A DNA stretch of 30,287 nt, from the NCBI GenBank assembly GCA_016302405.1, contig JAEDNR010000013.1, positions 1 to 30,287 of the forward strand, in the 5' to 3' direction. Below are positions 7,192 to 15,243 of the stretch, piece after piece. A program made the translations under genes and the position numbers. A model generated the notes under the pieces. It searched no databases, was not told the DNA's origin, and saw only the letters and a list, made by a program, of their open reading frames with translations. This DNA comes from Oscillospiraceae bacterium. GTDB taxonomy: Bacteria; Bacillota; Clostridia; Oscillospirales; Oscillospiraceae. Position 1 is the stretch's first letter, and the number at the start of each line of letters is the position of its first letter.

Positions 7192-7552
7192 AATAGGAAT
7201 TTGTAGGGGAGGCGTTTCGCCTCCCGCAGCAAGCGGGAAAATCTCCCAAAAGGGTTGGGCGAAGCGGTAAATAGCTATGCAAAGGGCTGTCTCACTAAAG
7301 GAAAATTGCACAAATAAAAGAACTGTCATTCCGAGAAAGTAGCGCACTACTTTCGTGGGAATCCCCCGGTCAGAAGGGAAACCTCCTGATAAAGACCCTA
7401 AAAATCGGGGGGATTGCCACACCAGTGACATCGGTCACTGGTTCGCAATGACAGCTTTCTTTTTCTTTGTGCTATTTGACGAAACCTTCCCTTAGTGAGA
7501 CAGCCCCCTACGAAGAGAATTGATACCGCGTTCTCCGACAAATTCCCAATTT
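7192..7552. repeat. Framed composite repeat, core type C (copy C2) interrupted by E2
   Basis: Boundaries AATAGGAATTT (7192-7202) and AAATTCCCAATTT (7540-7552). The outer parts (GTAGGGGAGGCGTTTCGCCTCCC, GCGAAGCGGTAAATAGCTATGCAAA on the left; CCTACGAAGAGAATTGATACC on the right, read as separate stretches) match copy C1 in reverse. Element E2 sits at the place occupied in C1 by a 13-base palindrome. It fills the gap between two convergent genes, the 6215 reductase and fumC. Confidence 0.8.
7284..7506. mobile_element. MITE-like element E2, complete, 223 bp
   Basis: Perfect 15-bp terminal inverted repeats, GGGCTGTCTCACTAA and TTAGTGAGACAGCCC. The interior has two inverted modules, TGTCATTCCGAGAAAGTAG...GTGGGAATCCCCC and GGGGGGATTGCCAC...TTCGCAATGACAG, each with its own small hairpin, which resemble the halves of type A cores. 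There is no coding capacity. Its right 91 bases are 89/91 identical to 1-91. No clear target-site duplication was found; the flanks are AAA and CCTACG. Confidence 0.75.
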
Positions 7553-7604
7553 TATTATATGCTGTTTTAACCGCCGATAGACTGAGTCAGAATAACCCGG
7601 GCCG

Positions 7605-8981
7605 TCAGATCATCTGCTCCGGGTGGAAGACCCGGTCGAATTCCTCGGCGGTGAGGAAGCCCAGCCGCAGACAGGCCTCCCGGAGGGAAATGTTCTCCCG
7701 GTAGGCAAGCTTCGCGGTCTTGGCCCCGTTTTCGTAGCCAATGTAGGGATTCAGAGCGGTGACCAGCATCAGCGATTCATTCAAATTCTTTTCCATCTTC
7801 TCCCGGTTTGCCCGGATGCCGGATACGCAGTTCCGGTCAAAAGATTCCGTTGCCTCTGCCAGCAGCCGGGCGGACTGGAGGAAATTGTAGGCCAGTACCG
7901 GCATGAACACATTGAGCTGGAAATTGCCCTGGGAGGCGGCAATGCCCACAGCGGTGTCGTTGCCCATGACCTGCACCGCTACCATGGTCACCGCCTCGCA
8001 CTGGGTAGGGTTGACCTTGCCGGGCATGATGGAGGATCCCGGCTCGTTTTCCGGGATGAAGATCTCTCCCAGGCCGTCCCGGGGGCCGGAGGCCAGCCAG
8101 CGGATGTCGTTGGCAATTTTCATCAGGTCGGCAGCCAGGGCTTTCAGCGCCCCGTGGGCAAACACCAGCTCATCCTTGGAGGTCAGGGCGTGGAATTTGT
8201 TGGGGGCGGTAGTAAAGGATTTTCCGGTCAGGCGGCTGATTTCCTGGGCCGCCAGGGTGTCAAAGCCCTTGGGGGCGTTCAGCCCGGTGCCCACGGCGGT
8301 GCCCCCCAGAGCCAGCTCCCGCAGAGGGGGCAGGGACAACCGGATCAGTTCCCGGCTGCGCTCCAGGCTGGTCCGCCAGCCGGAAATCTCCTGGGAGAAG
8401 GCAATGGGGGTGGCGTCCTGCAGATGGGTTCTGCCGGACTTCACAATCCCACGGTTTTCTTCTTCCAGCCGCAGCAGGGTCCCAATCAGCCTGTCCACCG
8501 CCGGGATCACCCGGTCTTCCAGGGCCAGGGCCGCCGCAATGTGCATGGCGGTGGGGAAGGTGTCGTTGGAGGACTGGGACATGTTGATGTCGTCGTTGGG
8601 ATGCAGGAGCTTCTTTCCAGCCAGAGCGTTGCCCCGGTTCGCGATAACCTCGTTGGCGTTCATATTGGACTGGGTGCCGGAGCCGGTCTGCCACACCACC
8701 AGGGGGAAATTGTCATTCAGTGCCCCGGACACCACCTCGTCGCAGACCCGACAGATGATGTCGCATTTTTCCCCGGTCATTTTCTCCGGGCGGAGGGTGT
8801 GGTTCGCCAGGGCGGCGGCTTTTTTCAGGATGCCGAAGGCCCGGATGATCTCGGCGGGCATGGTTTCCAGGCCTACGCCGATGGGAAAATTCTCCCGGCT
8901 GCGCTGGGTCTGGGCGCCCCAGTACTTATCCCCGGGGACCCGAACCTCCCCCATGGAGTCGTGTTCAACGCGGTAGTCCAT
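7605..8981 (-). CDS. fumC: Class II fumarate hydratase
   Basis: Catalyses reversible hydration of fumarate to L-malate; an oxygen-stable, iron-free cytosolic homotetramer of the fumarase/aspartase superfamily. The 458 residues match the usual FumC length. The family signature GSSIMPGKVNP is at 315-325, with the catalytic-loop serine in it; SSNDTFPTA is at 137-145; and GRTHLQDATP at 183-192 carries the catalytic His. WQTGSGTQSNMNANEV (97-112) favours fumarase over aspartase. The ATG at 8981 is preceded by AAAGGAG at about nine bases. It is the only gene of its pathway here. The nearest promoter candidate on the same strand (9253-9282) lies beyond repeat B1, so the mRNA probably has a long structured leader. 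Confidence 0.95.
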   Translation of the reverse strand: MDYRVEHDSMGEVRVPGDKYWGAQTQRSRENFPIGVGLETMPAEIIRAFGILKKAAALANHTLRPEKMTGEKCDIICRVCDEVVSGALNDNFPLVVWQTGSGTQSNMNANEVIANRGNALAGKKLLHPNDDINMSQSSNDTFPTAMHIAAALALEDRVIPAVDRLIGTLLRLEEENRGIVKSGRTHLQDATPIAFSQEISGWRTSLERSRELIRLSLPPLRELALGGTAVGTGLNAPKGFDTLAAQEISRLTGKSFTTAPNKFHALTSKDELVFAHGALKALAADLMKIANDIRWLASGPRDGLGEIFIPENEPGSSIMPGKVNPTQCEAVTMVAVQVMGNDTAVGIAASQGNFQLNVFMPVLAYNFLQSARLLAEATESFDRNCVSGIRANREKMEKNLNESLMLVTALNPYIGYENGAKTAKLAYRENISLREACLRLGFLTAEEFDRVFHPEQMI

Positions 8982-9035
8982 GTAAAATGCTCCTTTTTGT
9001 TTTTCGTGTATATCGGCTTAACGCAGCAGACAGTT

Positions 9036-9223
9036 AAATTGGAATTTGTCCGGCTTCGCCGAATTGACAATTGACAATTGACAGTTGACAATTATTGTGT
9101 CCCTACGGGACGATTTTGAAATCATTTCTATCGTTCTCGTCCAAATTTTTTATTTTAAATCATCCCGGAGGGATTCCTTAATTGTCAATTGTTCATTGTC
9201 AATTGTCAATTAAATTCCAATTT
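9036..9223. repeat. Framed composite repeat, core type B (copy B1)
   Basis: Bounded by AAATTGGAATTT (9036-9047) and AAATTCCAATTT (9212-9223), with GGCTTAACGCAGCAGACAG outside the left end. The core begins with tandem AATTGACAATTGACA units and ends with the complementary TGTCAATTGTCAATT units. Between them are TGTCCCTACGGGACGATTTT and AAATCATCCCGGAGGGATT hairpins around an AT-rich centre. The same core recurs at 12024-12212 and 24838-25027, inverted relative to this copy. Confidence 0.85.
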
Positions 9224-9252
9224 GCCGCGCTGTCCCGATCCGCTTTTTTATT

Positions 9253-9282
9253 ATCCTACCACAGCTTACCGTCCGCTGTCAA
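9253..9282 (-). promoter_or_regulatory. Candidate fumC promoter overlapping the end of the ABC ATPase gene
   Basis: On minus: perfect TTGACA (its TGA is also the ATPase stop codon), an 18-base spacer, TAGGAT. It points towards fumC through repeat B1, giving a leader of about 265 bases. Confidence 0.5.
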
Positions 9283-10031
9283 TCGCAATAGTAGCGCCAG
9301 CGGTCCGAAGCCCGGAAGCGGCTCAGCTTTACCCCAAAGGCCGCTTCCAGGCTCCCCCGGGTGAAAATTTCCTCCGGGGTTCCCACGTCCAGCAGCCTGC
9401 CGTCTTTCATTACCGCCAGCCGGTCGGAATATTCCATGGCCTGGGGCAGGTCGTGGAGCACCATTGTAACCGTCTTACCCTCCCGGGCAAGCGCCCGGGT
9501 AAGCGTAAGCAGCCGTAGCTGGTGGGCAATGTCCAGATAAGTTGTGGGCTCGTCCAGCAGCAGGTTCCCGGTGCCCTGGGCCAGGGCCATGGCGATATAC
9601 ACCTTCTGCCGCATACCGCCGGAGAGAGCCGCCACCGGAGTGTCCCAAAGGATGGCTATGTCCAGCTTTTCCATAGCTTCCCGGGCTATAGCAATGTCCC
9701 CAGGGCCATACCGCCGGGGGTAATGGAGGTAGGGAAACCGCCCGTGTAGTACCAGACGCCCCGCGGTAATGTCCGGGACGGATTTTCCCTGGGGAAGATA
9801 GGAAAGATGCCTTGCAAGCGCATTTCCCGGCAGCTCCCCCACCGGTTTTCCGTCAATGCGCACCTCTCCCTCCGGGGGAACGATGCCCACCAGAGCTTTT
9901 AAAAAGGTGCTTTTCCCGCAGCCGTTGGGCCCCACCAGGGCCAGCACCTCCCCTTTCCGCGCCGTCAGGGTCACGCCATGGAGGATCTCCCGGCCGCCGT
10001 AGCCGGCCCGCAGATTCACGGCTTCAATCAT
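9279..10031 (-). CDS. ABC transporter ATP-binding protein, FecE/BtuD/FhuC type
   Basis: ATPase subunit of an importer for iron-siderophore, heme or cobalamin. 250 residues: Walker A GPNGCGKST (34-42), Q-loop in SYLPQGKSV (about 77-85), signature LSGGM (136-140; Met in place of the usual Q/E), Walker B LLLDEPTTYLD (157-167), and H-loop in TMVLHDLPQA. The phrase HGRFPYLHYPRRYGPGD is characteristic of the FecE/FepC subfamily. ATG at 10031 overlaps the permease stop by 8 bases (ATGATTGA), implying coupled translation. It is the last gene of the operon binding protein-permease-ATPase. The substrate cannot be decided; no cobalamin riboswitch or Fur box was recognised. Confidence 0.9.
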   Translation of the reverse strand: MIEAVNLRAGYGGREILHGVTLTARKGEVLALVGPNGCGKSTFLKALVGIVPPEGEVRIDGKPVGELPGNALARHLSYLPQGKSVPDITAGRLVLHGRFPYLHYPRRYGPGDIAIAREAMEKLDIAILWDTPVAALSGGMRQKVYIAMALAQGTGNLLLDEPTTYLDIAHQLRLLTLTRALAREGKTVTMVLHDLPQAMEYSDRLAVMKDGRLLDVGTPEEIFTRGSLEAAFGVKLSRFRASDRWRYYCD

Positions 10032-11037
10032 TGCGCCTGCCTCCTTTCCGCTTGCTCAGCAGATACAGGAAGAAGGGGCCGCCCAGCACCGACAGGAGGA
10101 TCCCCGCCGGGAGCTCGTAGGGGGCAAACAGGAGCCTTGCCGCAAGATCACAGATGGTGACAAACCCTGCCCCGCCCAACGCGCACAGAGGCAGCAGCTT
10201 CCGGCTCTCGCTGCCCACCAGCGCCCGGGCAGCATGGGGCACGATGAGGCCTACAAAGCTCACAAGCCCCGCAAAGCTCACCGCCGACCCCGCCAGCAGG
10301 GCGGCCAAAAGCAGCAGCACCAGCCGGGTGCGCTTTACCCGCAGGCCCAGGCCCTGGGCGGTGTCCTCCCCCAGGGCAAGGACATCCAGTTCGCTGCACA
10401 GGGTCAGCACCACGGCCATGGCCAGGAGGATCAGCACCCCCGCCGGGATCAGCCGGGTATAGCTTACCGCGTCGAAGCCGCCCACCCGGAAATCGGAGCT
10501 CAAGGTAGCGGTCTCCGGCACCAGGTTCCGCAGGGCCTCCGCCAGGGCGTTTAAAAAGCTGTTCACCGCCACGCCCCCCAGAATCACCGTGGTGCGGGAG
10601 GCCCCGGTTTTTTCCGCGGCAAAGGTCACCAGGCCCACCGCCAGCATAGCGCCCCCAAAGGCGGCCCCGGCAATGGTCCAGCCGGAGAGCATCCCCAGAG
10701 CGCAGCATAGCGTCACCGCCAGCCCCGCCCCGGCGTTCACGCCGATGATGCCGGGGGATGCCAGGGGATTGTCCAGCACCCCCTGGATTACCGTGCCGGA
10801 AAGGGCCAGGGCGGCCCCGGCAAGGAGGCACCCCAGGGTCCTGGGCAGGCGGACATACCAGAAGATAGCCCCGGCGGCGCTGTCCGGCCCGGCAAGGGCC
10901 GCCTGCCAAAGGGTTTTCAGGGGGAGCTTCGCGGCCCCCAGGCACAGGCTGAGCGCTGCCGCTGCCAGACACAGCGCCCCGGCGGCGGCAAATACTCCTT
11001 TATTCCGCCCCGGAGAGGATATTTTCGATCTTTTCAT
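10024..11037 (-). CDS. FecCD-family ABC transporter permease (BtuC/FhuB type)
   Basis: Membrane permease of 337 residues with about ten helices. It transports siderophore-bound iron, heme or corrinoids across the cytoplasmic membrane. Family marks are RLPRTLGCLLAGAALALSG (helix 2-3 region), VIQGVLDNPLASPGIIGVNAGAG, a LGLRVKRTR cytoplasmic loop and GLVSFVGLIVPHAARALVG (coupling region). The ATG at 11037 has GGGGAG six bases upstream and overlaps the binding-protein gene by 38 bases; an in-frame Met seven codons earlier has no ribosome site. It overlaps the ATPase gene downstream by 8 bases. The overlaps show a single transcript with coupled translation. Confidence 0.9.
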   Translation of the reverse strand: MKRSKISSPGRNKGVFAAAGALCLAAAALSLCLGAAKLPLKTLWQAALAGPDSAAGAIFWYVRLPRTLGCLLAGAALALSGTVIQGVLDNPLASPGIIGVNAGAGLAVTLCCALGMLSGWTIAGAAFGGAMLAVGLVTFAAEKTGASRTTVILGGVAVNSFLNALAEALRNLVPETATLSSDFRVGGFDAVSYTRLIPAGVLILLAMAVVLTLCSELDVLALGEDTAQGLGLRVKRTRLVLLLLAALLAGSAVSFAGLVSFVGLIVPHAARALVGSESRKLLPLCALGGAGFVTICDLAARLLFAPYELPAGILLSVLGGPFFLYLLSKRKGGRRND

Positions 11038-11989
11038 AGGCTTCTCCCCAGCGGTCATTGGGCTTCAGGTTATACAGCTCCTTGGGAAGGGTATAGACCC
11101 GGCCCTCTTTCACCGCGGTGAGCTGCTGCCAGGCGGGATTCTCGGCAAAAAACCGGTTCAGATTATCCTCCATTCCCGGGGTATCGTCGCCGGAGGGGAC
11201 AAAGAAAATGAAGTCCGGGTCCGCCATGAGGATATGCTCCACAGACAGGTCTTCCAGCAGGGTGTCGTCACTGTCCGCGATATTCCGGCAGCCCAGAGCC
11301 GCCAGCATCTGGCCCAGTACGTTTCCCTCACTGTTCTTTGCCCGGATGTAGGTGGCGGAGGCCCGAAGGGACAGCACCGTGGGGCCCTCGCCGCCATCCA
11401 GACGTGCCGCACTGCGTGCAAGGACAGCATCGATCTGGGCCTGAACAGCCAGACCTTTTTCCTGGTACTTATCCTCCCGTCCGGTGATGTCCGTACAGAT
11501 TTTCAGCATCCGCAGGTAGTCTTCAAAGTCCGCCACATCAAAATAGGCGGTGGGGGTGCCCGTGGCTTCCAGGGTCTCCTGCCACTGGCGGTGCTGAGAG
11601 GTATTGGCGCTGGCAATGATGAAGTCCGGCTCCGCCCCCAGAAGCTTTTCCAGGCTCAGATCCTTGGTCATGCCCAGGTTTACGGCGTCCTCGGCCATTG
11701 GCAGGTCAAAATCATCCCAGGCGTCGTCAGCGGAGGCGCATACCGTGCCCCCTGCCAGATACCACACCTGGGCGAAGCTGCCGAGCAGAGCCGCCACCCG
11801 CTGCGGATTCTCCACGGTGACGGTGCGGCCCAGGTCGTCGGTAAAGGTTACGGGCTCCGGGACAGCTTCCGTTGTCGCCGGCACGGTTTCAGAGGCTTCC
11901 GGCACGGATTCAGAGACTTCCGGGGCAGCGGGAGCGGCACAGCCGGTGAGCAGCACCAGGCACAAAAGCAGGGAAAGCAGTTTTTTCAT
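11000..11989 (-). CDS. ABC transporter substrate-binding lipoprotein (BtuF/FhuD-like)
   Basis: Extracellular lipid-anchored binding protein of about 329 residues. The signal peptide is MKKLLSLLLCLVLLTGC with lipobox LTGC, so it would be cleaved before Cys17. A low-complexity Ser/Glu/Pro/Thr linker follows (repeated E-S-V-P-E-A / E-T-V-P-A units, about 22-50). Then the periplasmic-binding fold begins with FTDDLGRTVTVENPQRVAAL, the usual opening of iron-complex/cobalamin binding proteins. It also contains AEPDFIIASANTS and ADPDFIFFVPSGDD, the standard two-lobe strands. The start chosen is the second of two adjacent ATGs (11989), seven bases from AAAGGAG; 11992 is equally in frame. First gene of the importer operon. 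Repeat B2 lies just upstream and no promoter was evident between it and 12434. Confidence 0.88.
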   Translation of the reverse strand: MKKLLSLLLCLVLLTGCAAPAAPEVSESVPEASETVPATTEAVPEPVTFTDDLGRTVTVENPQRVAALLGSFAQVWYLAGGTVCASADDAWDDFDLPMAEDAVNLGMTKDLSLEKLLGAEPDFIIASANTSQHRQWQETLEATGTPTAYFDVADFEDYLRMLKICTDITGREDKYQEKGLAVQAQIDAVLARSAARLDGGEGPTVLSLRASATYIRAKNSEGNVLGQMLAALGCRNIADSDDTLLEDLSVEHILMADPDFIFFVPSGDDTPGMEDNLNRFFAENPAWQQLTAVKEGRVYTLPKELYNLKPNDRWGEAYEKIENILSGAE

Positions 11990-12023
11990 CATGGTTCTCC
12001 TTTGGTTTCCAAAATAGACGGAC

Positions 12024-12212
12024 AAATTGAAATTTAATTGACAATTGACAATGAACAATTGACAATTAAGGAATCCCTTCGGGATGATTTAAAATAAAAA
12101 GAATTTGAACGAAAACAAAAGGAATTCTTTTAAAATCGTCCCGTAGGGACACAATCATTGTCAACTGTCAATTGTCAATTGTCAATTCGGCGGAGCCGCT
12201 AAATTCCTATTT
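12024..12212. repeat. Framed composite repeat, core type B (copy B2)
   Basis: Boundaries AAATTGAAATTT (12024-12035) and AAATTCCTATTT (12201-12212), each with one base changed. The core starts TAATTGACAATTGACAATG and ends TGTCAATTGTCAATTCGGCG, with AAGGAATCCCTTCGGGATG and TCGTCCCGTAGGGACAC hairpins inside. It lies directly upstream of the importer operon. Confidence 0.85.
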
Positions 12213-12244
12213 GCCGCAGCGATGGGTTAACGCGGCAGAAAAAT

Positions 12245-12385
12245 GCCGGGCTGCGGTGTGAAAAGAGCGCGGTTATCCCCCTCAAACCGTGGGAACACGC
12301 CGGAACCATCAGCCGATGGTTCCGGGGGTGTCCATACCTGAGGGGGACACTTTTAACGCCTTTCACATGCCATACGCAGTCCGGC
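12245..12385. other. 141-bp imperfect palindrome, candidate structured RNA or repeat
   Basis: Nested pairing from outside inwards: GCCGGgCTGCG (12245-12255) with CGCAGtCCGGC (12375-12385); TGTGAAA (12257-12263) with TTTCACA (12361-12367); TCCCCCTCA with TGAGGGGGA (12339-12347); and a perfect 11-bp hairpin CCGGAACCATC-AGCC-GATGGTTCCGG (12300-12325). No coding frame explains it. It lies between the end of the fusion oxidoreductase gene and repeat B2, in the common direction of transcription (minus). No T-tract follows, so it is not a simple terminator. Confidence 0.6.
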
Positions 12386-12434
12386 AGGTCCCGTACAGGG
12401 AAATATTCAGTTGGTTTTGGAATGTCTTGCCGGG

Positions 12435-14993
12435 TTAGCAGGTGGCGCCGCCTTTAACGGTCTTCTGCAGGGCCGCCGCCTTGTCGATCTTGTGGTTAAT
12501 GAGCTTATCGTTCACATAGTCGAAGCCCAGGCGCTCGATGGTGTCAGCGAACCGCTCGCCGGAGATGCCCTCATCCCGGAACAGCAGGATGGCGCTCTCC
12601 ACCACATCCATGACCTCCTCCTCGGAGGTAAAGACCTTGGTCAGGGGCAGGCCGTGGGCAACCCGCTTGCCCCAGCGTCCGCCGACGTAAACCTTGTAGC
12701 CGTCCATGTACTCTTCCAGCGCGCCGAAGGGGCACTTGCCCTTACACCGGCCGCAGTTGTTGCACTCCGCGGGATCGATGCGGATCTTGCCGTCCACCAC
12801 CTTGGCGGTATGGATGGGGCAGGTCTGCTCCACCTGGCACTTCTTGCAGCCGTGGCACTTGCTCAGATCCACCATGGGAACCCGCTGGCCCACGATACCC
12901 AGATCGTTCAGGTCGGGCTTGACACAGTTGTTGGGGCAGCCGCCAACGGCGATCTTGAATTTGTGGGGCAGGGTGACATTGTGATAGCCCACATAGAACT
13001 TCTCGTGGAGCTTCTCACTGAGGCCGAAGGAATCCAGCAGACCGTACTGGCAGGTGGTACCCTTGCAGGACACAACGGGCCGCACCAGAGAGCCGGTGCC
13101 GCCGGTTTCCAGACCGTGGTCATGGAGGAAGTCAATGAGGGGCTGGATGTTCTCGTACTTGACGCCCTGCACCTCCAGGGTCAGACGGGTGGTCATGGTC
13201 ACGGCGGAGCTTCCGAACCGCTCGGAGGCCTCGGCGATGGTCTTCTGCTCCTCGGCGGTAATCTTACCGTTGCGGGTGATGATCCGCACATTGAACACAT
13301 CGGGATAGCGCTTGTCCTGCAGGCAGCCCAGGCCCTTGACCCGCTTGATCTCGGCAGGATCCAGCTTGCCGCCGGGGACGGCTACCTTCACGGTGTTGAA
13401 GAACGCGCCGCCCTCCAAAACCCGGGTATTCGTGTAGCCCGCGGCCTTCAGCCTTGTTTGCAGGAAGTAGCCCCGCTTGCCCTTGGCGCAGACCAGCAGG
13501 AGCTTGGCATCCTTGTCAAAGCCCTCGATGCCGTCTGTAACCTTGGCAAGGTCCACCCACTTGGCCCCGGGAATGCCGGGAGCGGGCTGGACATCCAGGA
13601 CCTGATAGCCCTTGGCCTTGCCCGCGGAATACTCGGCGGGGGTAAAGGTCTCGAATTCCCCGGCCAGCTTGTTTTCCAGAATGTAGCAGGCCTGGACAAA
13701 GGGATGGATAGCGGTGGAGAAGGGAGGGGCATAGGCAAAGTCCAGGGTATCGAAGTCTTCGACTTTCGCGCCCATGGCGATGCCGGTGACGGCAATGTCC
13801 ACCATCTTGTCCACGGCGCCGGCGCCCAGAACCTGGATGCCCAGGAGCTTGTGGGTTGCCTTGTCCGCAATCAGCTTGGTGACAAAGGTGGCGGCATCGG
13901 GGTAGTAGTGGGCCTTGTCGTCGGTGACGCAGACCACGGTCTCCGGCTCGTACCCGGCGCTCACCGCCTGGGCTTCCGTCAGGCCGGTGCGGCTGCCGTT
14001 CAGGCCGTCAGCCAGTTTAACAACGCCGGTACCGAAGCAGCCGCCGTAGGGGCTGTCCTTGCCGGTGAGGTTCCGGGCAAGACACCGTCCCGTGATATTG
14101 GCGGTGGAACCCATGGCGGACCACTGGGGCTGGCCGGTGAGGCGGTTATAAACCATGGCGCAGTCGCCCACGGCGTAAACATCCGGCAGGTTCGTCCTCT
14201 GGTGGTCGTCCACCCGGATGGCGCCCTTGAACATATCCAGGCCGGAGGAGGCCAGGAAGCCGGTGGCGGGCCGGACACCGATGGCCAGCACCACCACATC
14301 GGCGGTGATGGTTCCCATACCGGTATCCACACCCTCGGCCTTTTCGGCGCCCAGGATGCCCTTCAGGGGGGTGCCGGTGCGGATGCGCATACCCTTTGCC
14401 TGGAGCTGCCTGCGGGCATAGTCCGCCATCTCCGGGTCAAAAATATTGGGCATCAGCTGGTCGGCCATATCGATGACGGTGACATTCAGTCCCTTGGCCA
14501 TCAGGTTTTCGCCGATTTCCAGGCCGATGAAGCCGCCGCCCACCACAACGGCGCTGCGGCAGTGGTTGCTTTCCACATAGGCGCGCAGGCCGATGGCATC
14601 GTCGGGGGTCCGCATGGTGAACACGCCGGGGAGGGCCACGCCGGGCACATCGGGAACGAAGGGCACGGCGCCCGTGGCGATGACCAGCTTGTCATAGCTT
14701 ACCACCTCGCCGTTGGCAAAAGAAACCGTCTTGGCATCAGCGTCCACGGACGTGGCTTCCATTCCCGTTCTGACCTCCACGTCGGTCAGCCCCATGTACT
14801 TTTCGGGGGTGTTGACGATCAGCTCTTCCCGGGTCTCGATCGCCCCGCCCACATAGTAGGGCAGGCCGCAGCCCGCGTAGGAAATATCCTTACCCTTGGT
14901 GAAGACCGTGACCTGGGCGGTCCGGTCCTGCCGCATCAGTTTGGCGGCAGCCTTAGTGCCGGCAGCGACACCGCCGATGACAACGACTTTCAT
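12435..14993 (-). CDS. Fusion oxidoreductase: CoA-disulfide-reductase-like flavoprotein + rhodanese + siroheme/4Fe-4S domain + ferredoxin
   Basis: 852 residues. (1) Pyridine-nucleotide-disulfide reductase of CoADR/NADH-oxidase type, about 1-450: FAD motif VVVIGGVAAGTKAA, catalytic Cys42 in YAGCGLPYYVGG, NAD(P) motif VVVGGGFIGLEI (149-160), second FAD motif NLPDVYAVGDCA. (2) Rhodanese-like domain, about 455-540, with possible active Cys502 in LLVCAKGKRG. (3) Half sulfite/nitrite-reductase module, about 550-705, with cysteine pairs C643/C648 (spacing x4 rather than the usual x5) and C686/C690 (GGCPNNC), as in siroheme-4Fe-4S sites. (4) Two ferredoxin 4Fe-4S clusters, C713/716/719/725 and C744/747/750/754. 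The chain ends in Cys852. I infer NAD(P)H-driven reduction of a sulfur species (sulfite, persulfide, polysulfide or CoA persulfide), with electrons passing FAD to Fe-S to siroheme; the true substrate is unknown. AAAAGGAG lies about twelve bases before ATG 14993. Own promoter at 15178-15206. Confidence 0.85.
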   Translation of the reverse strand: MKVVVIGGVAAGTKAAAKLMRQDRTAQVTVFTKGKDISYAGCGLPYYVGGAIETREELIVNTPEKYMGLTDVEVRTGMEATSVDADAKTVSFANGEVVSYDKLVIATGAVPFVPDVPGVALPGVFTMRTPDDAIGLRAYVESNHCRSAVVVGGGFIGLEIGENLMAKGLNVTVIDMADQLMPNIFDPEMADYARRQLQAKGMRIRTGTPLKGILGAEKAEGVDTGMGTITADVVVLAIGVRPATGFLASSGLDMFKGAIRVDDHQRTNLPDVYAVGDCAMVYNRLTGQPQWSAMGSTANITGRCLARNLTGKDSPYGGCFGTGVVKLADGLNGSRTGLTEAQAVSAGYEPETVVCVTDDKAHYYPDAATFVTKLIADKATHKLLGIQVLGAGAVDKMVDIAVTGIAMGAKVEDFDTLDFAYAPPFSTAIHPFVQACYILENKLAGEFETFTPAEYSAGKAKGYQVLDVQPAPGIPGAKWVDLAKVTDGIEGFDKDAKLLLVCAKGKRGYFLQTRLKAAGYTNTRVLEGGAFFNTVKVAVPGGKLDPAEIKRVKGLGCLQDKRYPDVFNVRIITRNGKITAEEQKTIAEASERFGSSAVTMTTRLTLEVQGVKYENIQPLIDFLHDHGLETGGTGSLVRPVVSCKGTTCQYGLLDSFGLSEKLHEKFYVGYHNVTLPHKFKIAVGGCPNNCVKPDLNDLGIVGQRVPMVDLSKCHGCKKCQVEQTCPIHTAKVVDGKIRIDPAECNNCGRCKGKCPFGALEEYMDGYKVYVGGRWGKRVAHGLPLTKVFTSEEEVMDVVESAILLFRDEGISGERFADTIERLGFDYVNDKLINHKIDKAAALQKTVKGGATC

Positions 14994-15177
14994 AGTATGT
15001 CACATCTCCTTTTTTATTCAGAACCTTTGGGACCCGGCTCCCGGAAAAGTTTCCGCGGTACCGGTTTTCAAGGGATCCATTATTTGCAATGCTTTTGCGC
15101 CCGGAGGGCCGTTGGGGATTGACAATTGTCCATTATCCATTGAAAACGGCTGCCGCATCGACCCAATATACATATTA

Positions 15178-15206
15178 ATCATACCATATTTCCCCCTGTA
15201 AAGCAA
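15178..15206 (-). promoter_or_regulatory. Promoter of the fusion oxidoreductase
   Basis: On minus: TTGCTT, a 17-base spacer, TATGAT. It lies immediately after the terminator of the diguanylate cyclase gene. The leader to ATG 14993 would be about 178 bases and contains a fragment of a type B repeat (GGACAATTGTCAATCC) and a CCGCGGAAACTTTTCCGGG stem region. Confidence 0.65.
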
Positions 15207-15207
15207 C

Positions 15208-15235
15208 AAAAAATCCCCCGGGCAGGGGGATTTTT
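15208..15235 (-). terminator. Intrinsic terminator of the diguanylate cyclase gene
   Basis: On minus: AAAAATCCCCC-TGCC-CGGGGGATTTTTT, a GC-rich stem followed by six T, eight bases after the stop codon. Confidence 0.9.
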
Positions 15236-15243
15236 CCTTTTCC

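Noticed and set aside
7192..7604. Possible small gene between the 6215 reductase and fumC
   Set aside because: All open frames there lie within the C2/E2 repeats and lack ribosome sites.
11990..12434. Cobalamin riboswitch upstream of the BtuF-like importer
   Set aside because: No B12-box (GCCACTG-like) sequence on the proper strand; the region is repeat B2 and the 141-bp palindrome.
12435..15122. Long open frame on the plus strand opposite the fusion oxidoreductase (over 900 codons)
   Set aside because: Low-complexity Gly/His/Ala-rich translation typical of the antisense of a GC-rich gene; no family resemblance or ribosome site. The same applies to long antisense frames over fumC, ftsH, the MFS gene, the dehydrogenases and the PTS genes.
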